The notes: generated from the letters alone by a model not told the origin. Shown: positions 18,535 to 28,065, numbered from the stretch's first letter. The stretch is DNA of 64,000 nt from an uncultured Prevotella sp. (GCA_900547005.1 URER01000002.1:62001-126000), one strand, 5' to 3'. Numbers and translations are program-made.

Positions 18535-19233
18535 GTGGATATAGCTAATCTGATAGATATAGACAATAGTATTTTGCTTTTGTTAAATGGAGGTGAGTCG
18601 ATGTTCGTCGACACACTTATGCTTACATTGACATCCGGACTCACTTGGATACCTCTTTATATAGCTTTACTATTTCTTGTTATAAAGAACAATGAGAAGT
18701 GGAGTTATATTCTGCTGATAATAAGTTGTGTTGGACTTAGCCTTATCCTTTCCGGAGGTGTTTCGGATCATATCGTAAAAGATATGGTAGCACGTCCACG
18801 CCCTATAAACGAACCGTCATTGTATGGAATTATAAGTCCGATTCGTGGTTATCAAGCCTTCGGATATAGCTTCTATTCTTCTCATGCAGCTAACACTATG
18901 TCGGTAGCTGTGTTTTTCATATTACTTGTTCGTAGCCGCATACTCGGCATCGCTTTAGTCTTGTGGGCAATCGTGAACGGATGGACGCGCATCTATCTCG
19001 GTGTGCATTATCCTTCCGATGTTCTTATGGGATTACTTTGTGGCATTTTTGCCGGTACAATATCATATCTTTTGTTTATGTATATCTATAAGAAAATAAG
19101 TCCGAAAATTACTTATGTGTCATCGCAATACACACGAATGGGCTATTCTATAACAGATATAGATATGGTTATGAATGTCTTGATGTTGACATTGGTTTAT
19201 GTAATGATTAAAAGTGTTATAATAGCGTTCTAA
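18535..19233 (+). CDS. PAP2-family membrane phosphatase
   Basis: 232 residues, several TM helices. The acid-phosphatase triad motifs are KDMVARPRP (K-x6-RP), YSSHAANT (equivalent of PSGH, with Ser in place of Pro) and TRIYLGVHYPSDV (SR-x5-H-x3-D variant starting TR). Such proteins dephosphorylate undecaprenyl pyrophosphate, phosphatidylglycerol phosphate or lipid A; the substrate here is unknown. The start is GTG at 18535, 12 bp after batDE, so it is probably co-transcribed with the Bat operon. Confidence 0.88.
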   Translation: MDIANLIDIDNSILLLLNGGESMFVDTLMLTLTSGLTWIPLYIALLFLVIKNNEKWSYILLIISCVGLSLILSGGVSDHIVKDMVARPRPINEPSLYGIISPIRGYQAFGYSFYSSHAANTMSVAVFFILLVRSRILGIALVLWAIVNGWTRIYLGVHYPSDVLMGLLCGIFAGTISYLLFMYIYKKISPKITYVSSQYTRMGYSITDIDMVMNVLMLTLVYVMIKSVIIAF

Positions 19234-19236
19234 AGA

Positions 19237-20454
19237 ATGGATACAAAACATATACATATTTCAGATTATAATTATCCTTTACCGGATGATAGAATAGCTA
19301 AATTCCCGATAGACCGGCGCGATCATAGCAAGTTGCTCATATATAATCGGGGAGAGGTTTCGGAAGATAAGTTCTATAATCTTCATGATTATTTGCCCAA
19401 AGGCTCCTTGATGGTATTCAATAATACGAGGGTGATACAGGCGCGCATACATTTTCGCAAGGAAACGGGTGCACTTATAGAGGTTTTTTTGTTGGAACCG
19501 GCAGCTCCGTCAGATTATGAGCAGATGTTTCAAACCACCTCACGGTGCGAATGGTTGTGCCTGGTCGGCAATCTTAAAAAATGGAAAGGCGGTAGCTTGC
19601 TGCGCGTGTTCGACATAAATGGGAAGCACGTTGTATTGACTGCCACACGCATAAAAGAAGCCGGAACATCGCAACGTGTCGGCTTTTCGTGGGATAATGC
19701 CGCGGTATCTTTTGCTGAAATACTCGATGCGGTAGGTGAATTGCCAATTCCACCTTATCTGAACCGAGATACACAAGAGAGCGACAAGACAACTTATCAA
19801 ACTGTTTATTCAAAGATAAAAGGCAGTGTGGCAGCCCCGACTGCCGGTTTGCACTTTACAAACGATGTCTTGAAATCGCTTGATGATGCAGGAATAGACC
19901 GTGAAGAGGTAACCCTGCATGTTGGAGCTGGAACATTCAAGCCTGTGAAAAGCGAAGAGATAGAAGACCATGAGATGCACACAGAATATATCTGCGTGCA
20001 TAAAGGCACGTTGGAAAAATTGCTTCAACACGATTGTTGTGCTATTGCTGTTGGAACAACCAGTGTGAGGACACTTGAAAGTCTATACTATATGGGCGTG
20101 AAGTTACAGAAAAATCCAAATCTTACCGAAGACGAGTTGCACGTAAATCAATGGCAACCATACGATGACAATGATTCTTACATAACACCGAAAGAAGCGA
20201 TTGTGAACATCTTAAATTATCTGAACACCAATGAATTAGAGACATTACATTCAAGTACTCAAATAATTATTGCCCCAGGCTATGAATATAAGATAGTCAA
20301 GATGCTTGTAACCAATTTCCATCAGCCGCAAAGTACATTGCTTTTACTTGTCAGTGCATTCGTTCATGGTGATTGGCACAAGATTTATGATTATGCTCTC
20401 GCCCATGAATTCCGCTTTTTGAGCTATGGAGACAGCTCGTTGCTGATACCTTAA
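19237..20454 (+). CDS. queA: S-adenosylmethionine:tRNA ribosyltransferase-isomerase
   Basis: Adds the cyclopentene ring in queuosine synthesis on tRNA. 405 residues, longer than E. coli QueA (about 356). Motifs: YPLPDDRIAKFPIDRRDHSK, FNNTRVIQARIHF, the central VAAPTAGLHFT, HVGAGTFKPV, and LLLVSAFVHGDW near the end. It is 3 bp after the PAP2 gene. No preQ1-type riboswitch was recognised. Confidence 0.95.
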   Translation: MDTKHIHISDYNYPLPDDRIAKFPIDRRDHSKLLIYNRGEVSEDKFYNLHDYLPKGSLMVFNNTRVIQARIHFRKETGALIEVFLLEPAAPSDYEQMFQTTSRCEWLCLVGNLKKWKGGSLLRVFDINGKHVVLTATRIKEAGTSQRVGFSWDNAAVSFAEILDAVGELPIPPYLNRDTQESDKTTYQTVYSKIKGSVAAPTAGLHFTNDVLKSLDDAGIDREEVTLHVGAGTFKPVKSEEIEDHEMHTEYICVHKGTLEKLLQHDCCAIAVGTTSVRTLESLYYMGVKLQKNPNLTEDELHVNQWQPYDDNDSYITPKEAIVNILNYLNTNELETLHSSTQIIIAPGYEYKIVKMLVTNFHQPQSTLLLLVSAFVHGDWHKIYDYALAHEFRFLSYGDSSLLIP

Positions 20455-20558
20455 TTACATATAAGGGCGAGGGGGCGGAAGATTATATAATACTGAAAAA
20501 AGACAATAAGAATGAGTGATAAGATATTTTTACGCACTAAAACAGAAAGGGAAATAAA

Positions 20559-21707
20559 ATGAAAATAGGAGATAAAGTAAGATTTTTAAGTGAGAAAGGC
20601 GGAGGAAAGGTTGCGGGCTTTCAAGGCAAGAATATCGTTCTTGTAGAAGATGAGGACGGATTTGAGATTCCATTTCAAATTAATGAGGTCGTTTTGGTGG
20701 GCGATGAAGATTATAGTACAACCAAAGTCGTAAGTAATAAGGTAGAGAAGAAAGAGCCTGACACACGTTCTATAAAGGAGAGACTCGGTGATAATGAGTA
20801 TGAAGAAACGGAAGACTATGACCCTTCCGACGACTTTGATATAAAGCCTATGGAACGCAAGGGCGGAGATAAGTTATCTACATATCTCGCATTTGTGCCG
20901 GTTGATATTCGTGATATGGTTAATACAAAGTTTGAATCCTATATCATCAACGATTCCAATTATTACATATACTATACTTATATGACTGCCGAGGGGGCGA
21001 ATTGGACTTTGCGCTCAGCGGGAGAGGTCGAGCCTAACACGAAAGAGTTTATAGAAGAGTTCGGACGTGAGCAACTTAATGAGATGACGCACACTTGCAT
21101 ACAGATGATTGCATATAAGCGAGAGAAGGGGTTTCTCTTGAAACCGACCGTAGATGCTCAGTTCCGTCTCGACCCAGTGAAGTTCTATAAGTTGCATACA
21201 TTCCGCGAGAACGACTTCTTCGAGACACCGGCACTGCTCTATACCGTAATAGAAAACGACAAGCCTCTGCGCCCTCTCGTTGTGGATGCTAAGGCCCTGA
21301 AATATGAGATGTACGCGCATAAGGACGACAGGCAGGAGAAATCGCCGGCAAGAAAAGAAGATCTTGTGCGTCGTTATTCCGATGAACAAAGCAAGGCTCG
21401 CAAGGTAAAGCAACGCTTGCAGGACGACAAAATCGTGATAGACCTTCATGCAAATGAGTTGTTGGATACAACAAACGGAATGAGCGCTGCTGATATACTC
21501 GATTATCAGCTTGAGGTCTTCCGCAAGACAATAGAGCAATATAAATGCAAAAAAGGCCAAAAAATAATATTCATACACGGTAAGGGCGAGGGCGTGCTAC
21601 GCCAGTCGCTGATACATGAACTGAATTACAAGTATAAGCAATACCCTTATCAGGACGCTTCGTTCCGCGAATATGGATATGGAGCTACGCAAGTTACAAT
21701 AAAATAG
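20559..21707 (+). CDS. DUF2027/Smr-domain protein
   Basis: 382 residues. The N-terminal small barrel KIGDKVRFLSEKGGGKVAGF (DUF2027) is followed by an acidic linker with DYDPSDDFD, a middle beta-rich domain, and a C-terminal Smr domain (about 295-382) with VIDLHANEL and the catalytic loop HGKGEGVLR. Smr domains of MutS2 type nick or bind nucleic acid; in ribosome-rescue proteins they cleave mRNA. The target here is unknown. Confidence 0.85.
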   Translation: MKIGDKVRFLSEKGGGKVAGFQGKNIVLVEDEDGFEIPFQINEVVLVGDEDYSTTKVVSNKVEKKEPDTRSIKERLGDNEYEETEDYDPSDDFDIKPMERKGGDKLSTYLAFVPVDIRDMVNTKFESYIINDSNYYIYYTYMTAEGANWTLRSAGEVEPNTKEFIEEFGREQLNEMTHTCIQMIAYKREKGFLLKPTVDAQFRLDPVKFYKLHTFRENDFFETPALLYTVIENDKPLRPLVVDAKALKYEMYAHKDDRQEKSPARKEDLVRRYSDEQSKARKVKQRLQDDKIVIDLHANELLDTTNGMSAADILDYQLEVFRKTIEQYKCKKGQKIIFIHGKGEGVLRQSLIHELNYKYKQYPYQDASFREYGYGATQVTIK

Positions 21708-21732
21708 GTATTAAGACCAAATAGAAAAAGAT

Positions 21733-23658
21733 ATGAAATACGGATTTATCACGGTGGCATCTGCCGTTCCGACAGTAAGTGTTGCTGATTGTTTCAGCAA
21801 TCTTGAAAACATGAAACAGCAGATTGCCGTGGCAGAAGACAAAGGGGTAGAGATAATGGTCTTTCCAGAACTCTCTGTAACAGGCTACTCTTGTCAGGAC
21901 CTTTTCATGCAGCGGCATCTTGTAGACAGTGCAGAAGAATGTGTGTTGCGCCTGCTGGACTTCACCCGTGCGCTTGATGTTATACTCATTGTCGGAGTTC
22001 CTGTTGTCGCTGCCAATATGCTTTTCAACTGTGCCGCGGTTATAAATCATGGCAGACTGATAGGGATTGTGCCGAAAACCTATCTTCCCAATTATGGCGA
22101 GTTCTATGAGAAACGCTGGTTTGCTTCTGCGCACGACATCCAAGAGTGCAGTATTTCGTATGCTGGAACTAAAATCAGCTTAAGTGGTGAGCCTCAACTG
22201 TATCGCACTTCCGACGGAGTCTTGTTTGGCATAGAGATTTGTGAAGACCTTTGGTCTCCGGTTCCGCCAAGCAATACGCTTGCATTTGCCGGCGCTGATA
22301 TTATCTTCAATCTTTCCGCAAGCGACGAACTTATCGGCAAACATGATTATCTGAAGACACTTATCGCGCAGCAATCGGCGCGTGTCATCAGCGGATATGT
22401 ATATAGCGGATGCGGATTTGGAGAGAGTACGCAGGACGTAGTCTATGGTGGAAACGCATTGATATATGAAAATGGCTGTCTGCTTGAAGAAGGAGCCCGA
22501 TTCCAAATTGAGCCGCAACTTGTCATTTCACAGATAGATGTAGAGAAATTGCGTGTTGAGAGACGTAGGAATACATCGTTTATTGCAGCGGCAAAGTCTG
22601 TCAAAGCACGGATTCTCGAGTGTGAGAAATCTTCCGGGCACGAGTTTAAGATGCTCCGTAATGTGAATCCCATGCCATTTATTCCATCAAACGACGACAT
22701 GAAGAAAAGTTGCGAGGAGATATTCTGCATACAGGTTGCCGGACTTGCAAAACGAATCATGCATACACACAGCAAGAATGTCATCCTGGGAATCAGTGGT
22801 GGATTGGACTCTACGCTCGCCCTTTTGGTATGCGTGAAGACTTTCGACAAGCTCGGTATGAGCAGGGAGGGGATTGTCGGCGTTACGATGCCCGGCTTCG
22901 GAACGACAGACAGGACATATAACAACGCTATGACTCTGATGGAGCGTCTCGGCATCACGATACACGAGATTAACATTTCGGCTGCCGTAACGCAGCATTT
23001 CAAAGATATAGGCCATGATGCGTCAAGACATGACGTTACGTATGAAAATTCCCAAGCACGCGAACGCACGCAGATTTTGATGGATTTGAGCAATCGCATC
23101 GGTGGATTTGTTGTCGGTACTGGTGACCTTTCCGAACTCGCTTTGGGTTGGGCTACATACAATGGTGACCACATGAGTATGTATGGCGTGAATGCAGGGG
23201 TGCCTAAAACATTGATAAAATATCTGGTGCGCTATGTTGCGGAGAGTGGCGTAGACGATAAATCGCGCGATACGTTATTGGATATTATCGATACACCGAT
23301 AAGTCCTGAGCTTATTCCTGCCGATGAAAACGGAAACATAAAGCAGAAAACGGAAGACCTTGTAGGGCCGTACGAACTGCATGACTTCTTTATATATTAC
23401 ACTCTCAGATATGGTTTCTCACCGAGCAAAGTCTATATGCTATGCCGTGCGGCATTTGATGAAAGCCAATATGATGATAAAACTATAAAGTCTTGGTTAA
23501 AAACATTTTATCGCCGTTTCTTTAATCAACAATTCAAACGGTCATGCCTGCCTGACGGACCGAAAGTTGGAAGTGTCAGTCTCTCGCCCCGGGGGGATTG
23601 GCGTATGCCGAGTGACGCATCAAGCAAGATGTGGGTTGAAGAGTGTGATAATCTCTAA
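21733..23658 (+). CDS. nadE: Glutamine-dependent NAD+ synthetase
   Basis: Converts nicotinate adenine dinucleotide to NAD using glutamine nitrogen. 641 residues. The N-terminal nitrilase-like glutaminase domain has the triad PELSVTGYS (Glu), PKTYLPNYGEFYEKRWF (Lys) and IEICEDLWSP (Cys). The C-terminal synthetase domain has the PP-loop GISGGLDSTLAL and GTGDLSELALGW. The next gene starts 5 bp after the stop. Confidence 0.96.
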   Translation: MKYGFITVASAVPTVSVADCFSNLENMKQQIAVAEDKGVEIMVFPELSVTGYSCQDLFMQRHLVDSAEECVLRLLDFTRALDVILIVGVPVVAANMLFNCAAVINHGRLIGIVPKTYLPNYGEFYEKRWFASAHDIQECSISYAGTKISLSGEPQLYRTSDGVLFGIEICEDLWSPVPPSNTLAFAGADIIFNLSASDELIGKHDYLKTLIAQQSARVISGYVYSGCGFGESTQDVVYGGNALIYENGCLLEEGARFQIEPQLVISQIDVEKLRVERRRNTSFIAAAKSVKARILECEKSSGHEFKMLRNVNPMPFIPSNDDMKKSCEEIFCIQVAGLAKRIMHTHSKNVILGISGGLDSTLALLVCVKTFDKLGMSREGIVGVTMPGFGTTDRTYNNAMTLMERLGITIHEINISAAVTQHFKDIGHDASRHDVTYENSQARERTQILMDLSNRIGGFVVGTGDLSELALGWATYNGDHMSMYGVNAGVPKTLIKYLVRYVAESGVDDKSRDTLLDIIDTPISPELIPADENGNIKQKTEDLVGPYELHDFFIYYTLRYGFSPSKVYMLCRAAFDESQYDDKTIKSWLKTFYRRFFNQQFKRSCLPDGPKVGSVSLSPRGDWRMPSDASSKMWVEECDNL

Positions 23659-23662
23659 GCCG

Positions 23663-24187
23663 ATGATGCGGATTGCTCATATATTATTATTGCTATTCCT
23701 CGTCATGCAACTGGATGCACAGCAGTATGACGAGGTGAAAATATCTGTTAAAGAAATACTTCAATATCAATGCGTAAAAGCAAAGTTTGGCGAGGCTAAT
23801 TCTCCTTTCCGAAAGCTCGGCTTTAAGCGGATAGGAGCGCATAAAGTATTGAGGGACGATTTTGATAAGATAAGTCTGTGGGGCTATCACGTGTCTGCCA
23901 ATTTGGAATACGACAAGGACCGGCAGCCTCTTTATCGCTTGTTTCGTCGGAATGATATGGGGAGTATGGCTGTGATAGACCATGTGAAAGGCGATACAAC
24001 GGTCTGTCGGCTTGTGTTTTGGGGAAAGAGATATTACAGACACATAGCTGACGAGTTGCGCCGTCTGGGATTTGTCATGCAAAAATCCAGGACACATTCG
24101 AATCGCCTGGAGTTCCGCAAGGAGGACGTTTCCGCTTGTGTGGATGTCATTATATGGGGCGACATCTATCTTGTTGATTTTATGTAG
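23663..24187 (+). CDS. Small secreted protein of unknown function
   Basis: 174 residues from ATG at 23663 (or 23666): the signal peptide MMRIAHILLLLFLVMQLDAQ is followed by a mature part rich in basic and aromatic residues (FRKLGFKRIGAHKVLRDDF, VFWGKRYYRHIADELRRLGF). An earlier in-frame ATG at 23567 lies inside nadE and would remove the signal peptide from the N-terminus. No domain recognised. It is downstream of nadE in the same direction and may share its transcript. Confidence 0.72.
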   Translation: MMRIAHILLLLFLVMQLDAQQYDEVKISVKEILQYQCVKAKFGEANSPFRKLGFKRIGAHKVLRDDFDKISLWGYHVSANLEYDKDRQPLYRLFRRNDMGSMAVIDHVKGDTTVCRLVFWGKRYYRHIADELRRLGFVMQKSRTHSNRLEFRKEDVSACVDVIIWGDIYLVDFM

Positions 24188-24231
24188 ATGATTCAGAAGG
24201 CTTTTTCCACCTTTTGTAATTCGCACGGATG

Positions 24232-24311
24232 AAGCCTCCTGGCTCCCCCACATACGTAGTACCCCTATAAGGGGTACGTAGTATGTTGGGGGAGGCTCAG
24301 GTAAGGGGCTT
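24232..24311. repeat. Long imperfect palindrome downstream of the nadE gene pair
   Basis: An inner perfect hairpin (TACCCC-TATA-GGGGTA, 24259-24274) is extended on both sides: ACATACGTAG against CGTAGTATGT, CTCCCCC against GGGGGAG, and AAGCC against GGCTT. The arms are about 35 bp with a few bulges, and TACGTAGTA occurs as a direct repeat in both arms. It could be a strong transcript terminator, a REP/MITE-like element, or both. It begins 44 bp after the stop of the secreted-protein gene. Confidence 0.7.
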
Positions 24312-24396
24312 TATCCGGCGGCCCGAAACTCATGAGTCGCGCTCAGTTTTTAGCTTTGGTTTTCAGTTGGCGGTGCTCGGTTATTGGGGTAGTGGT

Positions 24397-24506
24397 GTTC
24401 AGTCACTACCTTAGCACTGTTCAGTCACTACCTTAGCGTTGTTCAGTGACTATCCGAACTGTGTTCAGTGACTACCTTAACAGTCTTCAGTGGCTACATG
24501 AACTGC
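24397..24506. repeat. Array of five 22-bp tandem repeats (type A)
   Basis: Units start at 24397, 24419, 24441, 24463 and 24485, each exactly 22 bp. The shared core is TTCAGTGACTACCTTA with TCACT/TGACT/TGGCT variants, and the last four bases vary most. A sixth, very diverged unit (GTTTGGTGGCGTC) may follow. There is no spacer between units and no coding potential. The array is between the palindrome at 24.25 kb and the pfkA promoter. Confidence 0.85.
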
Positions 24507-24679
24507 GTTTGGTGGCGTCGCATGGGGGAGTTATGGATGAGTCGGAACCTCCGTGTTTTGTCATGTAGGCGTGGCAATGTCAAGATTGTTTGATATTCGC
24601 AAACCGTTCGGGTTGTTTAAAATATCAAAAAGCATGATATAAAAAATCCCAATAACTTGTATTTGCCTAAATAATTTAT

Positions 24680-24687
24680 TAACTTTG
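24680..24687 (+). promoter_or_regulatory. Bacteroidetes -7 box for pfkA
   Basis: TAACTTTG followed by CG, 56 bp before the pfkA ATG. A TTTG lies 14 bp upstream, which is too close for the usual 19-20 bp spacing, so the -33 element is unclear. Confidence 0.55.
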
Positions 24688-24743
24688 CGAATGATAATTT
24701 TTCTGCCTTTACTTGAACTTGGGAAAATATAAAAACTATATAT

Positions 24744-25721
24744 ATGGCAAAGATTAAGACAATTGGTATTCTTACTTCCGGTGGTGATGCTCCCGGAATG
24801 AATGCGGCAATTCGCGCGGTGACGCGTGCCGGTATCTACAATGGCTTTGAGATGAAAGCGATATATCGCGGATATGACGGTTTGGTTTCGGGTGAGATAA
24901 AGCCTTTCACGACAGAACACGTCAGCGGTATTATTGGTCTTGGCGGCACGATATTGAAAACGGCCCGCTCTAAAGAGTTTATGACTGATGAGGGTAAGGC
25001 CAAGGCGTATGAGAACTTGCAGAAAGAGGGAATCGACGCGTTGGTTGTCATTGGCGGTAACGGTTCGCTTACGGGTGCGAGACTCTTTGCCCAGGAGTAT
25101 GACATTTGCTGTATCGGCTTGCCCGGCACAATAGACAATGACCTTTATGGCACGGACAATACTATCGGATATGATACGACGATGAATACAATCATGGAAT
25201 GCGTTGACCGTATCCGCGACACCGCTCAGAGCCATGAACGTATTTTCTTTGTTGAGGTTATGGGGCGCGATGCCGGTTTCTTGGCACAAAACAGCGCCAT
25301 AGCAAGTGGCGCAGAGGCTGCCATCATACCGGAAGACTCTACGGATGTGGATCAGTTGGCTCGATTCATGGAACGTGGTATCAGAAAATCAAAGAAAAGC
25401 TGTATTGTTATTGTGTCTGAAAGTCCGAAATGTGGCGCATTGTTCTACGCAGACCGTGTGAAAAAGGAGTTCCCGGATTACGATGTACGTGTGTCTATAC
25501 TCGGACACTTGCAACGAGGAGGACGTCCGACAGCGCGTGACCGAATACTCGCAAGCCGTACCGGAGTGGGAGCTATCGAAGCAATTATTCAAGGACAGCG
25601 TAATATTATGGTCGGTGTGCGCAATAATGAAGTGGTGTATGTTCCGTTGAGTGAAGCTGTACGAAGCGATAAGCCATTTGACCGTAAATTGATAAAGGTT
25701 CTTGACGAGTTGAGCATCTAA
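24744..25721 (+). CDS. pfkA: 6-phosphofructokinase
   Basis: Phosphorylates fructose 6-phosphate in glycolysis. 325 residues. Motifs: TSGGDAPGMNAAIRAV, IGLGGTILKTARS, VVIGGNGSLTGARL, LPGTIDNDLYGTDNTIGYDT (catalytic Asp), VEVMGRDAGFLA and LGHLQRGGRPTARDR. The classical ATP-binding GGDGS reads GGNGS, with Asn at about residue 106 where E. coli PfkA has a Mg-coordinating Asp. It is a stand-alone gene with its own promoter. Confidence 0.95.
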   Translation: MAKIKTIGILTSGGDAPGMNAAIRAVTRAGIYNGFEMKAIYRGYDGLVSGEIKPFTTEHVSGIIGLGGTILKTARSKEFMTDEGKAKAYENLQKEGIDALVVIGGNGSLTGARLFAQEYDICCIGLPGTIDNDLYGTDNTIGYDTTMNTIMECVDRIRDTAQSHERIFFVEVMGRDAGFLAQNSAIASGAEAAIIPEDSTDVDQLARFMERGIRKSKKSCIVIVSESPKCGALFYADRVKKEFPDYDVRVSILGHLQRGGRPTARDRILASRTGVGAIEAIIQGQRNIMVGVRNNEVVYVPLSEAVRSDKPFDRKLIKVLDELSI

Positions 25722-25755
25722 AGCAAAAATTAATACATATTAAAACGATATTTTT

Positions 25756-25786
25756 TTTGCAAGGTGGAAATAATTCGCTACCTTTG
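25756..25786 (+). promoter_or_regulatory. Promoter of the ATP synthase operon
   Basis: TTTG at 25756-25759, a 19-nt spacer, then TACCTTTG at 25779-25786: full consensus. The atpD ATG is 38 bp downstream of the -7 box. Confidence 0.88.
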
Positions 25787-25824
25787 CGAAAATAAATATA
25801 AACCTAAATATAACAATAAAGAAT

Positions 25825-27351
25825 ATGTCAAAGATTAATGGACGCATTTCGCAGATAATAGGCCCTGTTGTCGATGTCTATTTCGATACTAAGGGCGAAG
25901 ATTCTGAGAAAGTCTTGCCAAAGATTTATGAGGCGTTGAGCATTAAACGCCCCGATGGTAGCAATCTTATAGTCGAAGTGCAACAACATATAGGTGAGGA
26001 TACCGTGCGGTGCGTGGCTATGGACAATACGGATGGATTGCAGCGTGGGTTAGAAGCAACCCCGATTGGCTCTCCGATTCTTATGCCTTCCGGTGAACAA
26101 ATTAAGGGACGAATGCTTAATGTTATTGGTAATCCTATAGATGGCATGAAGTCTTTTGATATGAATGGCGCATATCCGATACACAGAGAAGCTCCTGCTT
26201 TTGAGGAACTTTCCACTCAAAAAGAAATGCTTGCAACGGGTATTAAGGTGATTGACTTGCTGGAGCCATATATGAAAGGTGGTAAGATTGGTCTGTTCGG
26301 AGGTGCTGGTGTAGGTAAAACCGTGCTTATCATGGAGCTTATCAACAATATCGCCAAAGGACATAATGGTTACTCTGTGTTTGCCGGAGTGGGGGAACGT
26401 ACTCGTGAGGGTAATGACCTTATCCGCGAGATGATAGAGAGTGGCGTTGTTCGTTACGGTGACAAATTCAAGAAAGCTATGGATGAGGGCAAGTGGGACT
26501 TGTCTCTTGTCGATCCGGAAGAATTGAAGAAATCACAGGCTACACTTGTTTACGGTCAGATGAACGAGCCGCCTGGTGCACGTGCATCTGTGGCTTTGTC
26601 AGGACTTACTGTTGCAGAGGAGTTCCGCGACAATGGCGGTAAGGATGGTGCCGCTGCGGACATATTGTTCTTTATCGACAACATCTTCCGTTTCACACAG
26701 GCTGGTTCTGAGGTTTCCGCTCTTCTCGGCCGTATGCCTTCGGCAGTAGGCTATCAACCTACTTTGGCGAGTGAGATGGGTGCTATGCAGGAGCGAATCA
26801 CTTCTACAAAGAAGGGGTCTATCACATCTGTTCAGGCTGTCTATGTGCCGGCCGATGACCTTACCGACCCGGCTCCGGCTACTACGTTTACCCACCTTGA
26901 TGCCACAACGGAACTTAGCCGTAAGATAACCGAGTTGGGTATTTATCCAGCTGTAGACCCGTTAGGTTCCACATCGCGTATCCTTGACCCGCTCATCGTT
27001 GGTAAGGAACACTATGACTGTGCTCAGCGCGTAAAGCAGATACTTCAGAGATATAAGGAGTTGCAGGATATTATTGCTATTCTCGGTATGGATGAGTTGT
27101 CTGATGAAGACAAACTTACCGTGAACCGCGCACGTCGTGTGCAGCGTTTCCTCTCACAACCATTTACTGTGGCAGAGCAGTTTACAGGCATTCCCGGCGT
27201 GATGGTTTCCATCGAAGACTGCATAAAAGGTTTCAATATGATTCTTGATGGAGAGGTTGACGATTTGCCGGAGCAGGCTTTCCTCAACGTTGGAACGATA
27301 GAGGATGCTATCGAGAAAGGAAAACGACTCATAGAAGAGGCAAAGGGCTAA
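25825..27351 (+). CDS. atpD: F1 ATP synthase subunit beta
   Basis: Catalytic subunit of the F1 head. 508 residues. Motifs: GGAGVGKTVLIMEL (P-loop), GVGERTREGND, VYGQMNEPPGARASVALSG, ILFFIDNIFRFTQAGSEVSALLGRMPS and YVPADDLTDPAPATTF. It is first in a nine-gene operon atpD-atpC-orf-atpB-atpE-atpF-atpH-atpA-atpG, where beta and epsilon precede the F0 genes, as usual in Bacteroidetes. Confidence 0.98.
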   Translation: MSKINGRISQIIGPVVDVYFDTKGEDSEKVLPKIYEALSIKRPDGSNLIVEVQQHIGEDTVRCVAMDNTDGLQRGLEATPIGSPILMPSGEQIKGRMLNVIGNPIDGMKSFDMNGAYPIHREAPAFEELSTQKEMLATGIKVIDLLEPYMKGGKIGLFGGAGVGKTVLIMELINNIAKGHNGYSVFAGVGERTREGNDLIREMIESGVVRYGDKFKKAMDEGKWDLSLVDPEELKKSQATLVYGQMNEPPGARASVALSGLTVAEEFRDNGGKDGAAADILFFIDNIFRFTQAGSEVSALLGRMPSAVGYQPTLASEMGAMQERITSTKKGSITSVQAVYVPADDLTDPAPATTFTHLDATTELSRKITELGIYPAVDPLGSTSRILDPLIVGKEHYDCAQRVKQILQRYKELQDIIAILGMDELSDEDKLTVNRARRVQRFLSQPFTVAEQFTGIPGVMVSIEDCIKGFNMILDGEVDDLPEQAFLNVGTIEDAIEKGKRLIEEAKG

Positions 27352-27370
27352 TATATTATCATTTACGGAT

Positions 27371-27613
27371 ATGAGCTTAAAGTTAAAGATTGTTTCTCCA
27401 GAGAAGATCGTCTTTGCAGGCAAAGTGGAGAGCGTTACCGTTCCCGGGACATTGGGAGAGTTCCAAATCCTGAAGGATCACGCTCCCATAATTTCCTCTT
27501 TAGGTGTGGGAAAACTCGCATATCAAGATGCAGATGGTGAGCACACGATGACAATATCCGGAGGATTTGTAGAGGTGCAAAAGAACTCAGTAAGTGCTTG
27601 TGTCGAATTCTAA
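27371..27613 (+). CDS. atpC: F1 ATP synthase subunit epsilon
   Basis: 80 residues: LKLKIVSPEKIVFAGKVESV, VPGTLGEFQILKDHAPIISSL and GGFVEV are typical of the beta-sandwich domain. It is short because the C-terminal inhibitory helices of about 50 residues seen in E. coli are missing, a common state in Bacteroidetes. It follows atpD by 19 bp. Without the helices, ATP-hydrolysis inhibition by epsilon is unlikely (inference). Confidence 0.95.
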   Translation: MSLKLKIVSPEKIVFAGKVESVTVPGTLGEFQILKDHAPIISSLGVGKLAYQDADGEHTMTISGGFVEVQKNSVSACVEF

Positions 27614-27630
27614 ATAGAGGATAAATATTT

Positions 27631-28035
27631 ATGGTTGCTATTGAGAAGTTACGCAAACGGTATATAGCGCAGTCTGTTATCATAATATCTTTGTTATCAG
27701 CTGTGATTATTTGCACTAAATTGATTTTCGAATTGAATGATGTCGTAACTCCACTTATTGTGAGTGTAATCTTTTCTCTGATTATCGAATGTGCCGATGC
27801 TATGATTTGGGCGTGCATCGCTCGTAATTCTCAAGATAGCTTACCTACGTTTTTCTCGGCTGTGTCTGGATTTAGGATGTTGTTGGCATTAGGAACGATG
27901 CTTGTATATTGGCTTGTGGCTGGAAGAGAAGCCATGTTAGTCTTTCTTCTTGTGTTCGCCGTCTTCTATCTGTTCCTTTTAGGGCATCATTCGCTGTTCT
28001 TTGCCGGAGTGTCGAACTCTTGCGATAAACATTAA
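27631..28035 (+). CDS. Membrane protein inside the ATP synthase operon (AtpI-like position)
   Basis: 134 residues with four predicted TM helices (SVIIISLLSAVIICTKLIF; VVTPLIVSVIFSLIIE; FRMLLALGTMLVYWLVAG; MLVFLLVFAVFYLFLLG). It lies between atpC and atpB, where AtpI or AtpZ-like c-ring assembly factors are found in other bacteria. No sequence motif was recognised, so the role is inference from position. Confidence 0.75.
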   Translation: MVAIEKLRKRYIAQSVIIISLLSAVIICTKLIFELNDVVTPLIVSVIFSLIIECADAMIWACIARNSQDSLPTFFSAVSGFRMLLALGTMLVYWLVAGREAMLVFLLVFAVFYLFLLGHHSLFFAGVSNSCDKH

Positions 28036-28065
28036 TAATGTAAAGAGTAACATTAAATATTAATA

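Noticed and set aside
20455..20558. Riboswitch between queA and the Smr gene
   Set aside because: Only about 100 bp, with no recognisable preQ1 or other aptamer pattern.
23567..23662. Extended start of the secreted protein inside nadE
   Set aside because: The extension is encoded inside nadE and would displace the signal peptide; ATG at 23663 is preferred.
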